DNA of 64,000 nt from Symsagittifera roscoffensis. Its lineage: Eukaryota > Xenacoelomorpha > Acoela > Convolutidae. Positions within the stretch are counted from its first letter, which is position 1. Every line of letters starts with the position of its first letter. The DNA is taken from NCBI RefSeq assembly GCF_963678635.1, contig NC_087062.1:84034012-84098011 (forward strand), written 5' to 3'. A program made the translations under genes and the position numbers. Below are positions 10,205-20,969 of the stretch, piece after piece. Under the pieces are notes generated by a model that saw nothing but the letters and a program-made list of their open reading frames with translations, was not told where the DNA came from and did not search any database.

Positions 10205-10327
10205 TCTGCTAAATTTTCAGTTAATTTAAGTGATTCAACCGACTGTATTTGCTGACAATTTTGAGATAAACTGATTTTTGAGATGATTTTTGAATTTTCG
10301 CACTTTTCTCGTTGCAACGATTGAAAA

Positions 10328-11497
10328 TTAGTTTTTCTTGCGTTCCGGTCGTGCCTTGTCCGTTTTAAACCGTGTTTGGTTGCCATAGCAACTGTTGGAT
10401 GGCGTGTTCTGATTTGATACATTTTGATCAACTCTAGAATATTCTAGAACGTTTTCATTCCGGTCGAGTCTATCGTGATCACTCAGTCGACTGTGTAAAC
10501 AGTCGAGAGCTTTATGAAAGCTTTCAATCGAAGTGACTACAAATTTTTCATCCAATACTGATTTCGGCGACGGTTCACCCTTTGGGTCTCTAGACAAATA
10601 ATCTACTATACCCATATCTTTCCCTGGTATATGAATAACCTTAAATTGATAGGGTAATAGTCTGTCTACCCATCTGGTTAGCCTAGATTGGTAGGTTTTA
10701 TTTGACTTATTTTCATCCGGAGCAGAAACAAGTGCTTTATGGCCTGTGGCTATCACTAATTCTTTTCCTAGCAAATAATGTTTAAATCGGTCAACAGACC
10801 ATACTACTGCTAGCAGTTCAAACTCATTTGTGGAGTATTTTTTTGCTTGTGTGTTTAAATATTTCGACGCGAATGCGATTGGTATCCACCCCCCCTCCAC
10901 TTTTTGTTGTTCCAACGATGCACCTAGCCCACAGTAGGTGGCGTCACATTTTACCCTAGTAGCCAACTTAGGATCGTAATAGTGAATTTTGGTTATGTTT
11001 GCAACCGCTGCTTTTATCCATTCGAATATCTCCGAATGTTTTTCCTCCCATTCGAATTTTTTAACCTGAATTTTCACGCTTTTGAGTTTTTTCTTCTCAT
11101 TCTCTTCTCGCAAGAGAGGTCTCAGTTTATCAGTTAAATTAGCCGCGTTGGGTATGAATTTGGCCAAATGATTTATGCGACCCAGAAAGGACCTGAGTTG
11201 TTTCAAAGAAGTTGGCGGACTAAGCTTCAATATCGCTTCCGTTTTTGTTATTTTTGGTGAAATGCCGTCCAGCGATAACTTATGTCCCAGCAAATTTACC
11301 TCATTCTGAAAGAATTCACATTTCGATATTTTTAGTGCCAAGTTTTCTTTGTCTAACTTTTCCAGTACGTTCATAATCAATTTTTCATGTTCTTCTTCAC
11401 TTCCCTTAGACACAATGAGTATGTCATTCAGGAAACAGAATGTATTTTCGACATGATTTAACGTTCTATCCATAGCCTTTTGGAACTCCGCCAGCAT
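10328..11497 (-). pseudogene. Gypsy reverse transcriptase C-terminus and RNase H
   Basis: A 389-codon minus-strand frame. It starts inside the RT palm: the position normally holding the YLDD/FLDD box reads FLND (in FLNDILIVS), so a catalytic aspartate has become asparagine. Downstream are LLGHKLSLDGISP and the connection region. RNase H begins with RVKCDATYCGLGASL and contains STNEFELLAVVW; its usual T-D-H-K box reads TGHKALVS, again losing an acidic residue. The tail HIPGKDMGIVDYLSR is typical of Gypsy RNase H ends. The two altered residues together indicate an inactive enzyme. Confidence 0.88.
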
Positions 11498-11544
11498 GTC
11501 TGCCGGCCATAGAATCCGGTCAGAAATCTGTATGTTCCGGTAGC

Positions 11545-12401
11545 TTATCCTCCTATGATGTTAAAATTGCATTGTTTAGCTGTCTCTGCAGTCAGTTTGA
11601 GTTGACTGTACGCGTACTTCAAATCTAGTACTGAGAAATACAGCGTGACGTTTGTATTTGCTGTAACTATTTGGCTGACCCCATCCAGTAATTCATCAAC
11701 ATTAGGCATTTGAAATTTATTTTTGAATAACTGTCTGTTTATGGGTTTTGCATCTAAGGCCAATTTTATGGAATCATTTTTTTTCACTGTTTATTACAAA
11801 AGGCGCTATAAAACAATCACTACTACATTTGTCCGGACGTTTTATATGCCCTTCTTTTAACAGTTTTTTCATTTCCTCATACACCTTCTCCTTTATGTAT
11901 CTTGGAATTCGTCTCCCTTTTTCTTGTAAGGGACAAAGTGGATACTTGAACTTTGTACTGACAACATGGTTCTTCGAACACCCCTGACGGTCGAAAAAGT
12001 CTTTAAATTTACTATAAAATTTATTTTTGCAACCTTCTGGCTGTTCGCACAGTAGTACATCAAACCTCGTCTTGTCTTTGGGTGCCAACTTCTGTGTTGT
12101 GTGAATCCCTACTTTGCTCTGTAGATCCAGCCCCAATATACATCTCGTGCGTCTTTCTGTGATCAAGAACGATGCTCCCATTACTTCCCACCATGGACTT
12201 CCGGTATCAATGGTCAAATTTATGTTTGATGATCGATTCTCACCAAAGCTTTCAATGACCTTATTTAATGCGATCGGGTATTTCTGCGAATATCGACATT
12301 CTGTATGTCCTTACCGCTGTCCCTGGTTTCTTGTTTTCTATTCGCTAGCTGTTTTATGTATTCGTCTATTTGTTCCAACGGCGACAACTCAGATTCGATA
12401 G
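11545..12401 (-). pseudogene. Gypsy protease end and reverse transcriptase N-terminus
   Basis: Two overlapping minus-strand frames. 11774-12217 contains CILGLDLQSKVGI, as at the C-terminal side of a Gypsy protease, then the RT entry region with PRYIKEKVYEEMKKLL and SSDCFIAPFVI. 11545-11787 carries LALDAKPINRQLFK and the RT motif A region VLDLKYAYSQLKL. The shift near 11780 and a further break near 11500 separate these from the RT palm at 10328-11497. The protease active-site triplet is not confidently placed. Up to 12401 no clear frame persists. Confidence 0.7.
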
Positions 12402-13548
12402 CCATTATTTCAAACTCATCGCACGAGTCAAATGACTGAATCAAATTACAGATGATGAGCTAGATGATGTTTCCGCATTTCGCATTCTCGTTTACTTGTT
12501 GCGACTTACACATTTTTGCAAAATGATTTGGTTCAGAAAAATTTTTACATTTTTTTCCCATGGCGGGACATTTCTTCAGATGTCCTTCTCAAATAATCGA
12601 CCGCATCGAGTACACGTTTTCGAATCTATAGGATTTCTCCCCTCTCTTTTATCCGAGTATGATTTCTTTTTGTACGTATTGCTCGATTGTCTCCTGCCAT
12701 TGTCATTCTTATTACCAATATTCATGATTGGTTCTTGCTTTATTTTCATTGTTCCGTGAATTTGACCTGCATTTGCAGTCGGTGAGTTCGCTTTTTGAAA
12801 TGCCTGAGTTGTCTGTTTACTCTGTTCAAACTTCAATGCCCTCTTCAATACTTCCTCTGGTGAGAATGTTTCAAATGTTAATGTGTCCTGCAATACCACA
12901 TTTTTCATTTTAGATATGAATAAATCACGCACTAGTTCATCTTCAAGTGTTCCTAACTCCGCTTTGGCTGCTTGGGCAGTTAATGCTGCATGAAAGGCCT
13001 CTAGCGTTTCGCCTGTTTCTTGAGCTCGGTTAAACAGTTTGTAACGCTCATACGTAACACGTTGCGTTTTGTCAAATTCAATCTTTGCCAAAGCAACCAT
13101 CTCTCGAAATTCTAACTTTGAAACTTCCACATGCGGATTCTTTTCTACAAATTTCTTTTTCCCTTCTGTTCCCAACGCTAGGAATAATTTAGAGGCTACC
13201 CTTTTTTGTACTTCATTAAAATATACGTTGTGTCCAACCTTTGGTCCTCTAGCTCTTCTTTAATCGTTTTCCAGAAGAATTTTGTCCCGTGCGAGTTGGT
13301 TTCTGGCCTCTCTCTCTGTCTGCAATCGCCTGTGCATTCTCATTTTCTCGTGGAGTCTCCGGCCTCGGTAACGGTTCCAACAAAACTTCCTTTGGTTTTT
13401 CTAACAATAGTTCCGGATTCACGCTCTCCTTTACTGTAACTGCCAGTAAAAATTGATCTAGCCATGTCTTGAAATTTCACGGAGGGTCGGAATTCGCGGA
13501 TGTCCAAAATACAGGAATTCCCATATCCGTTCTATTGTCTTGGGACAT
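12402..13548 (-). pseudogene. Gypsy gag, broken
   Basis: A putative gag start codon lies at 13548 (minus), about 20 bases inside the 5' LTR, and is soon followed by a stop. The best frame, 12576-13175, holds a capsid-like segment including YERYKLFNRAQETGETLEAFHA and DELVRDLFISKMKN, which I associate with K02A2.6-like Gypsy Gag. It then runs into a zinc-knuckle-like segment beginning CTRCGRLFEKD, which is cut by a frameshift; further cysteine-rich residues follow in another frame to about 12480. The protein would be a nucleic-acid-binding structural Gag. The copy is not functional. Confidence 0.72.
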
Positions 13549-13550
13549 AA

Positions 13551-13568
13551 ATCCTGCTGGCTGCGCCA
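13551..13568 (-). other. Putative primer binding site of the Gypsy element
   Basis: Directly inside the 5' LTR, the minus strand reads TGGCGCAGCCAGCAGGAT. A TGG start abutting the LTR is the hallmark of a tRNA primer binding site, since it pairs with the tRNA CCA end. Which tRNA it matches was not determined. Confidence 0.65.
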
Positions 13569-13828
13569 TGTGGTATTCCTATGCTATGGGTGTTGGTTAG
13601 TAATAAAACAGAAGAGTAATAAATTGTAAATTAACTCTTTGTGAGACTTGGTTTTTGTTTAGAGATCATGTTTATCTTTTCATATTTCTCTTCAGATAGC
13701 AAACATCCAAATGACTGTTGCATTCGGCCTGCATGAATGGCCTTGAATAATAATAACAATACATAACAGAATAATAATACCACTTATTCTTCAAGGTTAC
13801 TGTGGCAACAGTACTACACAGTACCACA
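13569..13828 (-). repeat. 5' LTR of the Gypsy element
   Basis: 260-bp direct repeat of 2713-2972, TGTGG..CCACA, followed by the AACTT target duplication at 13829-13833. On the minus strand this is the upstream LTR and would have carried the promoter. Confidence 0.92.
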
Positions 13829-13833
13829 AACTT

Positions 13834-14428
13834 ATTTCGAAAGCCAAAATTTTTGGCAGAAGTGTAAATTTTGAATTTTTGAATAATGTTCCCTCTGGCA
13901 GAGCATTGTTTTTACAAAAATTTTTGTAGCAGCTTGTAAGATTGATTGAAAATGAAACTACTATATTATCTATAATTGTTCTCAAATTTAATACAAGCAC
14001 TATACTCGTAATTATCACCTAGTGTAATATCACCATTTTGCAATTTGGTTTTAACAAACACGTTTTACTCTTTACAACGTTCATTAAAATCTAAGTTCTG
14101 GAGCATCGAAATTTTAATGATCGCAATATGATTGAGCACAAAAAAAAACATTTTAGACCTCGAAACTCATCTAAGAAAGTTTTTACAAAATTCAGTCATT
14201 TTCATTAAACTCCAGCTAGTTCAAAATTTTTACTCTCGAACTTTGTTCAAGGTTCAGATCAAACCTGAGATTTTTTCGGCACAGCAAAACTTCCGCAAAA
14301 TTTTGTTAGAGTTTTAATAAGCCGCAAAAACGCTTATCAAGGAAGTCATGAATGTTTAAAACAAATCGAAACTTCGGAAAATTAAAAAAAAATGGTTTTT
14401 CTCGATTTAAAAAACAGCGCTGCTTGTA
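13834..14428. other. K2P intron 2, no gene seen
   Basis: AT-rich intronic sequence between the Gypsy element and the palindromic element. No coding frame, RNA gene or terminal repeat was recognised. Confidence 0.6.
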
Positions 14429-15163
14429 TACAGTGCTGATTTAAATTATCCGGACAAAACGAACAAAATTTGAATTTTCAAACGCGTTGTTCTCAAATTG
14501 GGTTAAGATTAGACAAAAAGTGAAGACAACAAAAGTTGCTTAGAATTTCGCCAGAATTAATATGGTGCTATTTTTTCTCCGAAATTTTCAACAAAAACTT
14601 TACCCCAAAAATGGGTCATTTTGGCTTTTTTCAATTAATCAAGAATTACGCTGAAACTATTTTGTTAATTGATGAGAAAAATATATCACAGGAAGCCTCT
14701 TACGCAGTTCAACAAAGTTTAAGAAGGGTAAAATCTCCAAAAATTAGAGCAAATTGTTTAAAATTTATTTTTAAATAGAGATGCTGGGTTTTATATAGTA
14801 AAAATCACATTTATTGACTATCAAGTGAAAATTTTTTCTCTTATACTGGTTTTAGGAGATTTTACCTTTCTTAAACTTTGTTGAACTGCGTAAGAGGCTT
14901 CCTGTGATATAATTTTCTCATCAATTAACAAAATAGTTTCAGCATAACTCTTGATTAATTGAAAAAAGCCAAAATGACCCATTTTTGGGGTAAAGTTTTT
15001 GTTGAAAATTTCGGAGAAAAAATGGCACCATATTAATTCTGGTGAAATTCTAATCAACTTTTGTTCTCTTCACTTTTTGTCTAATCTTAACCCAATTTGA
15101 GAAAATGCGTTCGAAAATTCAAGTTTTGTTCGTTCTGTCCGGATAATTTAAATCAGCACTGTA
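14429..15163. mobile_element. Palindromic Tc1/mariner-type element, copy 1
   Basis: A 731-bp element (14431-15161) bounded by TA dinucleotides, the Tc1/mariner target duplication. The ends read CAGTGCTGATTTAAATTATC and its complement; CAGTGCTG is also how nematode Tc1 begins. The whole element is one giant palindrome: the left arm (to about 14745) and right arm (from about 14855) are close to perfect complements around a loop of roughly 110 bp. The frames seen on opposite strands of the two arms are mirror images of one another, not genes. There is no transposase, so it is non-autonomous (a foldback MITE). It is about 210 bp from K2P exon 2, inside intron 2. Confidence 0.88.
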
Positions 15164-15199
15164 GATGTAACGTCATTTTTACTCTTTCTTCAAATACTC

Positions 15200-15352
15200 G
15201 CCTGCGACGTCGAGTCTTTACAGTGCTCTGCCAGCGCTCGGAAAATCAATTTGGTCGACCTAAAAAAAGTCGACAAAACCTTTGAAAACTTTTTGAGCCA
15301 AAGCCTCCCAACACCCCCCCCCCCCCCCGGGAAAAACCCAGATCCGCCCCTG
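15200..15352 (+). mobile_element. hAT-like MITE fragment next to K2P exon 2
   Basis: This fragment matches the 3' half of the 443-bp element at 61629-62071: the shared block around CAATTTGGTCGACCTAAAA, a long C run, then the terminal AGATCCGCCCCTG. The terminus at 15352 is only 20 bases from the splice donor of K2P exon 2. The upstream end is not resolved and the palindromic element lies just to its left. In an intron-retaining transcript the K2P frame would stay open through this fragment for about 40 codons. Confidence 0.7.
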
Positions 15353-15374
15353 GTAGAAATTTAGATGGACGAAC

Positions 15375-15646
15375 CATATCGTATGACTGGTTGTAAAGTT
15401 GCTGGATATTGATGCGGGACAAACATTGTTCCCAATCTTCCAGGAGACAAATTTTTTCGATCGTTCTATTCACTATTTCGTCCACCATTCTCTCAGACGT
15501 AGCCTCCGCGTGCGCCTTCATGTCCCGCAGTCGGTCTCGCTCCTGGGGAAGCTCCATCGCCGAGAAGATCAAAGCGCCGATGACCAGGTAGGCAGTCACT
15601 CCCACAAGGGAGTTCACCAACGCTACTGTGGATCGCCGACTCCATT
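15375..15646 (-). CDS. K2P potassium channel, M1 and cap exon
   Basis: Internal exon of a K2P potassium channel. On the minus strand the acceptor TTTTCCTAG precedes two bases that complete a split codon, followed by 90 codons. The first membrane helix is visible (VNSLVGVTAYLVIGALIFSA), then a charged, mostly helical extracellular segment with two cysteines (CLLEDWEQC), as expected for the K2P cap. The exon ends ..YNQSYDM at a phase-0 donor GTTCGT (15373-15374 as GT); the pore exon at 1562-1688 begins in phase 0. Upstream, the first coding exon at 46564-46618 ends with one base of a split codon, exactly complementary. The donor is weaker than consensus, and no better in-frame one is nearby. 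Confidence 0.84.
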
Positions 15647-15894
15647 CTAGGAAAATTGAACAAACAAAAAATAAAAATGGGAACTATAGCTTTTAACAAA
15701 CTTATCGGACAACGTCTTAAATTTTTCAAATAATTATGACATTGAGACAGTGAAATGGCGTTAAAACTGTAACCGAATTTTCAAAACTGCATTTGAACTG
15801 TCAAAAGAGCAAGGCAATTTAATCAAAGACGTTTTTCAGAAATTTAATACGTAGTCTGATAAATTTGTTAAAACAATACGTAACAAATTTGCAT

Positions 15895-16339
15895 ATTTAG
15901 TTTGGTAACTTCCCAAATGACATAATTCCCAAATGGCATAAAAATGAACCATTTCCCGAATGGCATAAATTTCAAGTTATGATTGTAATTCAAGCGTTTT
16001 GTATGAGCTTCTAATTCTAACATTTTGTCAGGAATGAAAACAAGTGATTAAGATTTGGAATTAATTGCTTCCAAACATATTTTAAGTGACCACAAGAAAC
16101 TTATCAATAAATAAAAGTTTGAGCTTTTCGCTTTTGATAACAAATTGAAAAAAAAATTCAAGATAAAATGTCAATCAACATTTGAATTGACAACTTGACT
16201 AATTTTCTCACATTGCTTACGAAAAACTTGTTTTCGATTTTTTCAATGCAACAGTTGCATGAAAATTATGCCATTTGGGAAATTTATTATTTTTATGCCA
16301 TTTGGGAATTATGCCATTTGAGACGTAACCATTTAGTTT
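15895..16339. mobile_element. MULE-type MITE with perfect 9-bp target duplication
   Basis: A 427-bp element (15904-16330) flanked by identical 9-bp repeats ATTTAGTTT at 15895-15903 and 16331-16339. The termini are inverted repeats (GGTAAC.. and ..GTAACC) extending some 40 bp, each containing repeats of CCCAAATGGCATAA. A 9-bp duplication points to the Mutator-like (MULE) superfamily. No coding capacity. It lies in K2P intron 1, about 260 bp upstream of exon 2 in gene orientation. Confidence 0.88.
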
Positions 16340-16499
16340 AATTAACAAATCACTTTTTTTGAAAGGAGAAGGGAGTGGTTGTTGAGACTATCCAAATTCA
16401 GAAGTATAGTTTTCTCACGATTACAAATTTATTGGCCGAAGTTTTTTTTGCTATTTAGTCCAGAGCTGTATCTGTGATTTTGGCGAGAGAGAGGCGATA

Positions 16500-16600
16500 T
16501 TCAGAAAAAAAATATATTATTTGTCGACTTTTTTAGACAGACAAGTAATTGATTTTCCGAGCGCTCACAAAACACTGTAAGACTTTACTAATCTGCGCAA
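16500..16600 (-). mobile_element. Short hAT-like MITE relic
   Basis: A block containing GTCGACTTTTTTAGAC and TTGATTTTCCGAGCGCTC is the reverse complement of the same part of the hAT-like family seen at 15200-15352 and 61629-62071. Ends are not visible. Together with 15200-15352 it places inverted family pieces on both sides of K2P exon 2. Confidence 0.5.
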
Positions 16601-17316
16601 CAGGTTCGAAGTGCTTTAGGAAAATTTTTAGGGTTGTTTGACCCAAACTGAACGTCATAAAAAGTAGTAAAACGGGTTCGATAGATGATCAAGTGATAAC
16701 CCCTCCCCCAATGAAAAAAATTCGCCCCTTATTCAGTCTAATCGCTGAAAAAAAATTGTACTACAGGCCTGCAAAACGTTTGTTTTTCCCCACATTCGCA
16801 GAAATTGATGTAATGGAATGTTTAATCTCGGGTTAGTTCTTTTCTCCAGACCAAATTCCACTATTTAACTAGCCTCTTTTGATGGAGTTTTTTGAAAGGT
16901 ATTGTGTCCTGAGCTCAAATTAAGAAAAAAATTTACCCGTGATCATTTTTTGTTATGGTGTTCGAAAGGTTGCCAAACTAGGCAATTAAAGATAATTTAT
17001 GCATGGAATGATTCCTGCATTTAACGTGTAAGCAGAGACTTAATCCCTATTTTAAATTGTTCCAAATTGGATTGCCGCAGTCTAATTGGTCTATTTAATA
17101 CTTTGCTACAGTCTGAAGGGATGGTTTTCGAAAAAATCTGAAAAAATTGAAATAAAAAATTTATTTGAAAACATATTCAAATTGTTTCGAATCAAACGCC
17201 ATTCTTTAGAGCTTAAAAGGCTTGCCGTGATGCGAGCAGTCTTTTAAATGTTTTTTAACTCGAATAAGTTTGAAGTTTCATTCTTTTACGATCTATGAAC
17301 CACAGTTACGATTGGT
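16601..17316. other. Intronic, no gene seen
   Basis: AT-rich sequence of K2P intron 1 with no frame, RNA gene or terminal repeat that I recognise. Confidence 0.55.
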
Positions 17317-18001
17317 CCCGAACTGACAAAAATTGTTTCGGATCGATTTAAATTGATTTTAAATCGATTTTAAATCAATCCAAATCGATTAACAATGTAT
17401 ATTTCACGAAATTAAATGGATTAATTCAAGTGCTTTAAAAATCGATTTAAATCGAATTGGATGGATTTTCCGACTCACTAAAATTCATCCGAATCTCACT
17501 TAAGCCCATCCAAATCTCACTTAAATACATTGTACATCGAAGCGAAAAAAAGAAACGGATTAGATTAGTTTTTCAACTCAAAATATGCAAGGCAATCATA
17601 GAGTTCTATTCATATTTCAGTCTTTTTATACGGTCTTTTTTATGCTTCAATATGCTATGGATGTAAAATTAAAAGTGATAGGCAAGGAATAAATGCAATT
17701 AAATATTAAAACTGAAGAAACTCGAATGAAAAAAAAATCGGTTTTAATTGGTTTTAAACCATTTAAAAACAAAAAACAAACTAAGACTGGAAAAAACTGA
17801 TTAAAAATCAGTTTAAAATTGACTTGGATCAATTTTTGTAGCTGGAATTTACGATCAATTTAAACCGATTATAAATCGCTCCAACTCATTCTTATCTTTT
17901 ATATTTATTCTTTGTTTTTTTAAACTAAAATCAATCTAAACTTTTTCAACATACTTTTTTCATACTGAAATTGATTCTAATCCACTTTTGTCAGTGCGGG
18001 G
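17317..18001. mobile_element. Decayed TIR element rich in AAATCGATTT
   Basis: About 685 bp bounded by imperfect inverted ends: CCCGAACTGACAAAAATTG at left and the complement of CCCCGCACTGACAAAAGTGG at right. Subterminal regions are packed with short palindromes such as AAATCGATTT (17338-17460) and diverged versions at 17730-17900. No transposase frame is seen and no clear target duplication was found, so the superfamily is open. The calls of the ends rest on the matching ACTGACAAAA core. Confidence 0.5.
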
Positions 18002-20965
18002 AAGAAATCATTCATGCGACAATCCACTACAACTGTTGTTTTCAGCCAGACAGGACCACTAGAAATTGGTTTTGAATTGAATGAATTCAATTGACCCAGC
18101 CTAATAAAAAGTTAACTGCTGGTTCCCCGCGATGGTAAAATTTTGTTGTTAACATTTAAAGTTGAGAAAATAACAGTACGTAACTCTGAATACCTTCCTA
18201 TTATTAGAGCACAAAATAATGATGCTTTATAGTTTTAATTTCTATAATGTTATGATATAGATCTTAATGTTTCTACAAAACAATCGAACAACAGAAAAAA
18301 TCATCAAAAAAATCACAATAAAATCCAAATGTATTGTCTGCAAATTTTGCTCCAACAAAGCGGTGAAGAGTAATTTTTCAATTAACTAAATTTCAAGAAC
18401 CAATAAACGAGCATAGAATTGCGCTAGTTTCATATTAATGCATTTTTAAAATAAAAAAAAGCAATTATTTGAAGAAAAAAAAATAAGAAAAAACAAGGAT
18501 AGCTGATTGCTGTGCAAGTAGCCCGGAAGGTTCCGACCACATTCATAAGAAACTAATGTTTGCCGTGCGTGGTGTCATGAGAAAACTATAAAAAAGGCGT
18601 AGAAAGTTAATTATTTGGAGGTAACTGACAACGGTTGTCTTCAAAAACGAATAAAAAAGAATGAGATTAAAAAACAAAAATAAAACAAAAATGTCCAAAT
18701 TTTATCGACTTAATTTGCAATAGGATTTTAAAATCTTTTCGAAGTTTATTTTTGCAAAATAAACCATGATTGAAACTATTTTAAATTGTTTCCTTTTTTA
18801 TTAAACTAAAATATTTTAGCCTTAATAACTATTTTTTTTACTCAAAATTCGACTCAAACTCAAAAATTGTCAGCCAGTTTTTTCAAAGTTTGGATGTTTT
18901 TGAAACTAATTTTTTGTCACGGCTGAATTTCACGATGTTATACTACTAAACCAAATGGGATTGGAAGAACCGACTTTGGGCGAGGAAGAAAAAAAAGCTA
19001 AAATAAACCCGACCCGACGACAAAGTTACCCGCATAATATCTCCTCGTACTGTTATGTTACTATTCTGCAGATAGTGTCCCTTTAGTACTGAGTTCGAGA
19101 ATGACCACCGCGGCTTAATACCACTCACAATCCCGAATGGGTTGGTTTGGTGGGAATTTAATCCTAATTGTTTTATATTGATTGCCCTTTTCGCGATGTT
19201 CTATAGAGTTTTTTCCTTTTTCTTGAACCACAAAATATTTGATAAAAGAAACTGATTTCAAATAAATGTTCAAGTAGATAAAATTTTGAATTGGACTGAA
19301 AGTAATACTCATCAAATTGCTTGAAAGAAAAGCTCCGCGATCAAGTTCGGCAATTCAATACGCAATCGTTTTTTACCCTTTTTTGTCTAAATTGCTATCC
19401 CCGTTAGCTTGACTCTAAATCTCACTCGATTTATCTAAGTATGGGAGAGTTAACTTGCCACTCGCTAAAATTTGCTCTTACACTCTGAAAACCAACATCT
19501 TGAACCAAAACGAAAACTGTTCTATCTCTTATAGGCTCTGCGGTACCTTCCAACCCCTTATCTTCATTTACACTTAGTATCGGTTAAGGTCAAGCGTTTA
19601 AGGTTAATCTTGGAATCCTCCTTGTTCACTCCTCCTCACAAGTTTTATGATCACTTCCCTCCCTCCCCCTGTCAATACTTCCAATAATCAAGTTCGGTTT
19701 GCTTTATCAATTTTGTCACGCTTATCAGATACCCGGTATGCCGCAGGTGTCACAATTCGACCCATGCAAACAAATATCATATGATCCTAATCAGTTAATT
19801 CTTGAACTTCGTGAATTTCGAGCATCTTAAACTCCCGGCTACACTCTTTTCCAATCTCAAACTTCTAGCTATCAGTGTAACGAAGTTCGTCTTTTAGGGG
19901 TTAATTAGGGCACGAGTCGCCTCCGGGGAGCCCAGTGAATTTCATGTCCAATCATATAAAATATAGGAGAAATATTTCCCATGCTGCGTTCTTATTACTG
20001 CTAAATTCCTCTGGGATAACCTAAATTGTAGTCTAGATGAAATGCCATTAAGAGATCATTCGCCAAGCTCAGCTGAATCCAGTTCTACTACATCAAAGTT
20101 GTCAAATAAAAGCTATATCCCTTCCAGCTTCTGCTTTAACTCGCAAAATATAAGTTTCATCTCAATTGTTAGTAAGATGACCGGTTCTTATCTCCAGGGG
20201 TTGGGCTGGAGAAAACGCCACTTTCCGGTGTTAATCCCGGATTATCTAGATAATTAGGGGTCATAACGTCCAAAGGTCAAATTAAAGATCACCCTAGGGG
20301 TCATGCGGGGTCAATTTTTCCTTCTAGGGGTCAGAATATATGGGGGTCCTATCCTCCAAGCTTCATCGATATCCCATTAAGACATTACAGGTTATCCCAT
20401 TTTATGAGTCTATTGTCACTTTACCTATCATCCTTCCAAGTTTGAGCTTCCCATATTTTTTGTGGGCCGAGAAATGACTTCCGGAAGTTAGGGGTTGGTT
20501 GTTTTTAGGGGATAAAAACGGAAGTTGGGGCTCCAGCAGCTCCAAAATTCTAAGCTTAAGCGTCCTTTAAACTCGTCTTAAACATACTAAAGTTTGAGCC
20601 CAATCCAACCGCTATTTACGAGTTCTGATAGAGTTATTTACACACCGGGACTGTTATCTCTTGTCGCGCATGTGTACGAGGGGTCAAAATTCTTGCATAC
20701 CCGGGTCAAATCATCTGTAGTTTCGCCCCTCTGGGTAACGTTTTACCAGTGGCTCCCAATCTGGGGGATGGGGAAGGGGTTCTCCGTTGAGTCTGTTAAT
20801 TTTTCAATTTTCTGAAATAAAACAGACTTCAAGCTTCGAACTATTTTGAGCTCGACCATTTGTTTGCTTCATTAATTAACTTAATGACTAAACAGCCTAA
20901 AACCACTATTAGCCTTAGCATACTGCATGCAAACCCCCAAGGTAAATTTTTCTAAGACCAGTTCA
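18002..20965. other. Intronic, mostly unique sequence, no gene seen
   Basis: Nearly 3 kb upstream of the giant LTR element. The right half (19340-20960) is noticeably less A/T-run dominated than its surroundings. I see no exon, RNA gene or terminal repeat. A cluster of GGTCA-type motifs at 20256-20333 is listed separately. The segment ends at the TAAG target duplication (20966-20969). Confidence 0.5.
20256..20333 (+). promoter_or_regulatory. Cluster of GGTCA-type half-sites
   Basis: Five same-strand octamers lie within 78 bp: AGGGGTCA (20256), AAAGGTCA (20272), AGGGGTCA (20296), CGGGGTCA (20306) and AGGGGTCA (20326). RGGTCA is the nuclear-receptor half-site. Two more GGGTCAAA occurrences lie near 20680-20710. 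Spacing is irregular, so this could be a simple local repeat rather than an enhancer. Confidence 0.25.
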
Positions 20966-20969
20966 TAAG

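Larger units (their letters stand above)
2708..13833 (-). mobile_element. Degenerate Ty3/Gypsy LTR retrotransposon with target duplication
   Basis: A complete but decayed LTR element on the minus strand. Two 260-bp LTRs (2713-2972 and 13569-13828) start TGTGG and end CCACA. They are flanked by identical 5-bp target duplications AACTT at 2708-2712 and 13829-13833. In transcription order it holds a PBS, gag, protease/RT, RNase H, a long linker, integrase and a pol C-terminal extension that is interrupted by a nested non-LTR element. Frames are broken many times and catalytic residues are altered, so the copy is inactive. The order RT, RNase H, integrase identifies Ty3/Gypsy. Gag wording resembles nematode/arthropod K02A2.6-like elements as I remember them. 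It sits in intron 2 of the K2P gene in the same orientation as the gene. Confidence 0.92.

Noticed and set aside
14536-15057. Similar 78-80 codon frames on opposite strands (also 52869-53390)
   Set aside because: They are the two arms of the same palindrome read on opposite strands, so the apparent protein similarity is a by-product of DNA symmetry.
15246-15620. A 124-codon frame running from K2P M1 into a glycine-rich end
   Set aside because: The part below 15375 is intron and a hAT-like element terminus; a phase-0 donor fits the next exon better.
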